DNA of 64,000 bases, taken from the NCBI GenBank assembly GCA_050084985.1, contig JBITNC010000001.1, positions 2,976,001-3,040,000 on the forward strand. Reading direction: 5' to 3'. The notes beneath the pieces were generated by a model. It saw nothing but the letters and a program-made list of their open reading frames with translations, ran no database searches and was not told the origin of the DNA. The DNA is from Nageia nagi (Eukaryota > Pinophyta). Positions 59,481-64,000 of the stretch are shown here, in pieces (the first letter of the stretch is position 1; each line of letters opens with the position of its first letter). Made by a program: the position numbers and the translations under genes.

Positions 59481-62240
59481 ACCATCCATATTGATTATTA
59501 CGAGGATGAAGTTATATCCAAGTCATATTTTTATTATGAATGCCTATAAGGATTTTAATAATGCAAAGAACTTCATCTCATATCAACATTACACATCTCC
59601 GTGTAGACTCCCAAAAATTCATACATGTCATGAGTTTGCAACATAAACACCATCCACTAGATTTATACACCAAGAATAAGTTCCACTATGGACTAACAAA
59701 CCTCTCCATTGTGTGTTATTTGATTTCCATAATGAGATCTCCTCATATATAACCAATAACATCATGGCATTTTGTTGATAGATATACCATGCCATTAACT
59801 TGTTAAAATTATCCATTCCTTTACCAGTTACAACTCCTCATAATTGACCTACAATATCAATTGGCTTCATTTTTTGTATTAACAAATTTGACATCTTTCA
59901 CTACTTTTACTGACCCATTAACTTGCTATTTAAAGACATCATAACTTTGTCAAGTTATTATGGGTTTCCAATAACCTTCAAAAAGGCTCATTGAAACTCT
60001 ATATACCTATAGTTTCTCATTTGTTATTTATCTTCAACATAGCTAAAATTAGTTTTTGTTAGAGTCTAATTGGATCTATTAATTTACATATTGATATCAA
60101 AAGTAAAATTATATTTCTTTTTAATTAAGTGGGAGGACAACTTCACCAACCCATTGCTAGCTTTGATATAATGAAAGATTTTTAGATACTAAAGTACTAT
60201 TTCATTATAGATGATCAATATTTATACATATGCAATATGAAAAACCTTGTGATAAGTAACTAATTATGACAAAATAATGATAATGTAATAAACCTTAACA
60301 AACTAGACTGTATGGGTAATCCATAAGAGGATCCAAATAACAAACACACTAATGATGTAATAATCATAACACTCTTCTTAGTTTGACTCCATTGGACATG
60401 GTCAATATTTGGTATTTGATCATGAATTATATTGGGCCAACAAATGCAGTCTCAGGATAAATTATGTGAAAGATTATTAGCTCAAGGGTTTCCCTCTAGC
60501 TTGCAATCAATTTGAACTATGCAACATTAGGGGACTCATTTATGATTTTTCTCAACTTGGCTTTATAATAATTTAAAGAATTACATCTTTAGTCTCATCG
60601 ATTTATTAAGTAATAAACTAGCATCTGAATGCAAACCAAAAGGAGGAGATGGCTTTAACACTTGAGCATATATGCTAAATAATCCTTTAAGGGTTTTACC
60701 ATGTAAGATTTGTTTAGTGGTAATGATTAAAGATTAGTTCATTGGCAAAAACTATCCCTTTCCATAAGAACACCAATTTTATGCTCTAATTCATTAAAAA
60801 AATTATTTAAAAGTGTAAGGACAAAAAATGGATACCCTAATGCATGACTCTTCAATAATCTATATGCATTTTCTGATCTCCATGATGAAGAAAACTTGCG
60901 AGATAAAGACATTGGATAGTTTATGAATATTTTCTTTTGGATGAAGTTGGCAAAGATCATTGATGATGGACAATATTACAAAAAAATGGAATTCAGTCTA
61001 GTGACTCACTATGTTATTAAACCAATTACAAGCTTAGCCAAAAGAAGATTCAATCAAAAGTAATCAAATTTATGCTAAAGTGAACTTGAATTGAGCACAT
61101 TCCAAAATAAATGATTCTTGAGAACAAAGAAATAAATGTTAGGAAGAATTCAATGAGATACATCCATAAAGGATGAAGCTACGTTAGATTAACACTGAAA
61201 AGTAAGGGTGTTTACTTAGTAGCTAACCTCCATGCTATTGAGGGAAAAATTGATAACACTATAAGGGGAAGAATTGGTAGAGGAACAAAGCTTCCCAAAA
61301 TGGATATCTTGAAATCCGAACGATGTCAAAGTGCAGACATGAGCAAAGGATTCAAAAGTGATGATAAGGACTCAATGAATAGAAGCCAAATTATCCCAAA
61401 TTTGCTCTATAGGAGTTGAGGAGCTGATGCGATCCAATATTGCAAACAAGGATATGTTGTGACTCAATATTACAATCAAGGAGCTATTATGATCAATAAA
61501 GGGTTAAACCCTCAAAGACCCATTTGGACTCATTAATGTATTAATGCATTTCTCTCTATTGTTTCTTTACATGTCATACTTAACATCTTCTTGGGGACTA
61601 TTCTAATAGATCCAGAAAAAAATAATCATAAAAATAGGTTTTGGGGCCTTGTCTAAAAAATCTAGTTTTTTTCTATAAAAATATTATTTTTATTGTATAA
61701 ATAATATAATCATTCCTAAAGGGGTGCATTAATATAAAAAATCATCATAAGTTAAATATCTAATATTGTAATTATTTAAATGCTAAAATAATTGACAACC
61801 TAACAAATTCCATGCTAATTTGAGTCCAATGTTATTTACCAAAATTTTATTAGATCATAAATATGTGATAATATCTGAATGGTTCAAAATTGAGGATAAT
61901 GTTCTTTTTTCTACTTCACTCTTTTGAGATTGAGCATAAACTTGAATTCAATTTTACTTATCTCCAAGGAGGAAAATATAAATATGTATCCTTTATCTTT
62001 AGAATATCATATTTATAAACTTAAATAATTATTTGTATGTACATCACCTATTTATTATGTTTTTGTAATATCAACTTGAGATATTATATGTCATATTTCA
62101 ACCTAAGATGTATAATATTCTATTTCTAATATTTCAAGTATTTGAAAATAACATATTAGTATATTTAATAGAAAAAATATACTTTGCAATGGGTTTTGAA
62201 TTATATATATGTGCATGCATTTAGGCCATTTATGAATAAT
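59481..62240. other. Unassigned stretch
   Basis: Open frames of 60-73 residues occur on both strands (for example 60739-60960 on minus). None shows a domain I recognise, although the composition around 59600-60960 looks like decayed coding sequence. No LTR, PBS or repeat boundary is visible. Confidence 0.4.
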
Positions 62241-62248
62241 AATGTCAA

Positions 62249-62558
62249 ACTTAGAACCCTCATGGCAAGAGCTCTTCAACATTATCAACATGAAGAGTTT
62301 ATCAATTGATTTATTTTAATGTATTGAAAGCCATCCTTAAGGGGTAAACTAGGTGTAGTTAAGATGATATGATTAGGGATATGTCTTCCTTGAAAGTCAC
62401 CCAAGACTTAGAACCCTCATGGCAAGAGCTCTTCAACATTATCAACATGAAGGGTTTATTGATTTATTTTATTTTATTGAAAGCCATTCTTAAGGGGTAA
62501 ATTGGTCGTAGTTAAGATGGTATGATTAGGGATATCTCTTCCTTGAAAGTCACCAAAG
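62249..62558. repeat. Tandem duplication, about 157 bp, two copies
   Basis: 62249-62405 and 62406-62558 both begin ACTTAGAACCCTCATGGCAA and end with GAAAGTCACC[CA]AAG. They are about 93% alike by eye. A third copy starts and breaks off at 62559, where the SINE body continues. Confidence 0.9.
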
Positions 62559-62700
62559 ACTTATTCCTAGCCTCATCCACACCAACAATAACTTAATAAG
62601 ATTTTGTATCATGTTCTTTTCACACCTAAGGGGTGAAATTTGAACATGATCTTCCCAATTTTAAGATATTTCAATGCCCATTCTCACTAACTTCCTTAAT
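62455..62700 (-). mobile_element. Second SINE copy, diverged
   Basis: The minus strand shows a tRNA-like head (TAGTGAGAATGGGC near 62680; B-box-like CATGTTCAAATTTC near 62635-62650). A body segment, TTGGTGTGGATGAGGCTAGG, matches GTAGGTGTGGATGAGGTAGG of the SINE at 41803-42056. The 3' half is weaker and overlaps the tandem duplication. No target duplication was found. Confidence 0.55.
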
Positions 62701-62822
62701 GAAGGTTCACCAATAAAAGTTTGCAATGTATCAAATTTTTATATGTATTATCATTAAACATATTTACTTCAACATTATCTCTTAATTTTTTGCAAAATTA
62801 GTATTATTTTTATATTTTAACA

Positions 62823-62824
<2 letters not shown>

Positions 62825-62860
<36 letters not shown>

Positions 62861-62888
62861 ACACACTGTGTGTGTGTGTGTGTGTGTA
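62825..62888. repeat. (CT)n / (AC)4(TG)n compound microsatellite
   Basis: A CT run (62825-62858) is followed by ACACACAC and then a TG run to about 62888. The AC and TG parts are inverted repeats and can pair. Confidence 0.95.
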
Positions 62889-63227
62889 TGTGCACAAACT
62901 TCATGGACCTCCAACTAGATACTTCCAAAAGGAAATCCCACTTGTTGAAGTATCTTCTTTAGTTATTCGAATGCAAAACTAATCTTCTTAGTGGAATCTA
63001 GGGCTATTTTGATAAGTTGAGAGTTGGTCCCAATGGCCTCCTCCATGTTAAGTTGATTTTGTGTTTCTTTCATTTTTGGCTAAGACTCAGCTTCGTTTTT
63101 TCTTTTCTTTCTACTTGGTACACACATATATATAAAACATAGAGAGATCATTGTCGAAATTAATATTTAAGGTTAATAGGTTCTTGCACTTGGTTCTAAT
63201 TGAATATGCTATAACTCAATTATTTTT

Positions 63228-63335
63228 TTTTGTGATGACCTTTTGACTAAGGATATGGAGGTCTGAACCTAGAACCTATAGATTATATGAATTTTTGATC
63301 TTCTTGCTCTCCAACACTTCTAATATTAACTCACC
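63228..63335 (-). repeat. Possible short tRNA-like SINE remnant
   Basis: On the minus strand TGTTGGAGAGCAAG (A-box-like) and GGTTCAGACCTCC (B-box-like) are about 40 bp apart, and the piece ends in an A run (T run at 63221-63230). It differs from the other two SINEs. The match is suggestive only. Confidence 0.3.
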
Positions 63336-64000
63336 TTAATCAACATTATGTAAGTGTGATAATGAAATGATGTATATATAAATAAATATCTATTGTAAAC
63401 ATGATACTTTAAAAATATAAATAAACAAATGATATATTTCAAACATAACCACAATTTTAAATAGAAAAAAAAAGTATAAACATTTTATAAGATATTAATC
63501 TATTTTACAATTAATTTTATATTAAACGTTCACACACACATTTGAACTATTATCAAATAAAATCTCTCTTTCTCAATATGTTTAAATAATTTAAATTAAA
63601 ATATTATTATTAAACATACCCCCTTCAATATTAAGATGTATTAGTTGTTGGTTGATTTGATTTTATGTTGGTGCATCCCATATTCAAGATCTTATGTTGA
63701 TCCAAGTGTACCTTGTATCTCATGTTCAATTCCCACTATAAAAAAAAGTACTATATATTAACTCACTACAATCATCCTATAAACCACTCCTAATCTCTCA
63801 TAAAAATTACTATACTTTTTTCCTTTATCAAATCTTGACGAACTAAATTAAATACAATATTGTTTTGTTCGTGAGAGATTGGACATCCACTTTACATAAA
63901 GAAACACGAAGTTACACAAACAAATACCCTTTCCTCCGTAGGGATTCGACATCCGCATCACCATGGTCCTACCTAATCTCAAGGTGATGGACTGCCCTTC
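63336..64000. other. Unassigned window end
   Basis: AT-rich, with no feature recognised up to 63900. The last 80 bp are less AT-rich and contain GGATTCGACATCC, but nothing else supports a gene or repeat. Confidence 0.4.

Noticed and set aside
59481-61000. Possible copia or gypsy integrase text on the minus strand
   Set aside because: Short stretches looked retroelement-like, but no diagnostic motif (zinc finger, DD35E surroundings, YVDD) could be found in any frame.
63920-64000. tRNA-like B box (GGATTCGACATCC) at the window end
   Set aside because: No A box at proper spacing, no cloverleaf and no tail; the window ends too soon.

Overview
This window looks like intergenic DNA from a large, repeat-rich, AT-rich plant nuclear genome. 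I found no intact host gene, no tRNA or rRNA gene and no CRISPR array. The plant assignment rests on initiator-Met-tRNA primer binding sites (TGGTATCAGAGCC type), plant-type Ty1/copia and Ty3/gypsy domains, a plant L1-type LINE with a DUF4283 ORF1, a tRNA-derived SINE and an H2B-like peptide. A gymnosperm or other large-genome plant would fit, but the sequence does not prove it. Almost every coding frame is broken, often by TAG, TAA or TGA where CAG, CAA, CGA or TGG is expected, as in old, methylated transposon DNA.

Layout. (1) 1-13038: a non-autonomous LTR element (A1, + strand, LTRs about 472 bp). A complete copia element (B1, - strand, 179-8655) sits in its leader, with 5-bp target duplications. 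(2) 13039-19570: a - strand Ty3/gypsy element (F). Its pol (13039-15638) and gag (18232-19570) are separated by a second A element (A2, 15639-18231) that has lost its 3' part. (3) 19985-20760: a LINE ORF1 fragment. (4) 21180-23193: a + strand leader (E) of a B-like copia element, cut by a - strand element D (23194-29513). D has no recognisable gag or pol but holds an unidentified decayed coding region. (5) 29514-38985: two truncated B-family copia elements facing away from each other (B2 on -, B3 on +), separated by 2.1 kb of unassigned DNA with degenerate tandem repeats. (6) 39140-40680: a gypsy gag/protease remnant. (7) 41803-42056: a SINE with a perfect 12-bp target duplication. (8) 43017-46333: a copia 3' fragment (C) with its LTR, split by 1.9 kb of unidentified DNA. 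(9) 46334-59480: a nested stack. A gypsy RT fragment (H, +) abuts an L1-type LINE (ORF2 on -, ORF1 inverted on +). The LINE is split by a gypsy element (G, 50841-57709). G's right LTR holds a 1.06-kb CACTA-like DNA element carrying an H2B-tail-like reading frame with a TATA box. (10) 59481-64000: mostly unassigned, with a 157-bp tandem duplication, a second SINE copy and a CT/TG microsatellite.

How the parts relate. Families A, B and D share LTR motifs, a 3' untranslated region rich in tandem repeats and (B, D, E) a long leader with a strongly C-rich block on the sense strand. This suggests that A and D are non-autonomous relatives of the autonomous copia family B. Insertion order can be read directly: F, then A2, and A1 before B1; E, then D; LINE, then G, then CACTA.
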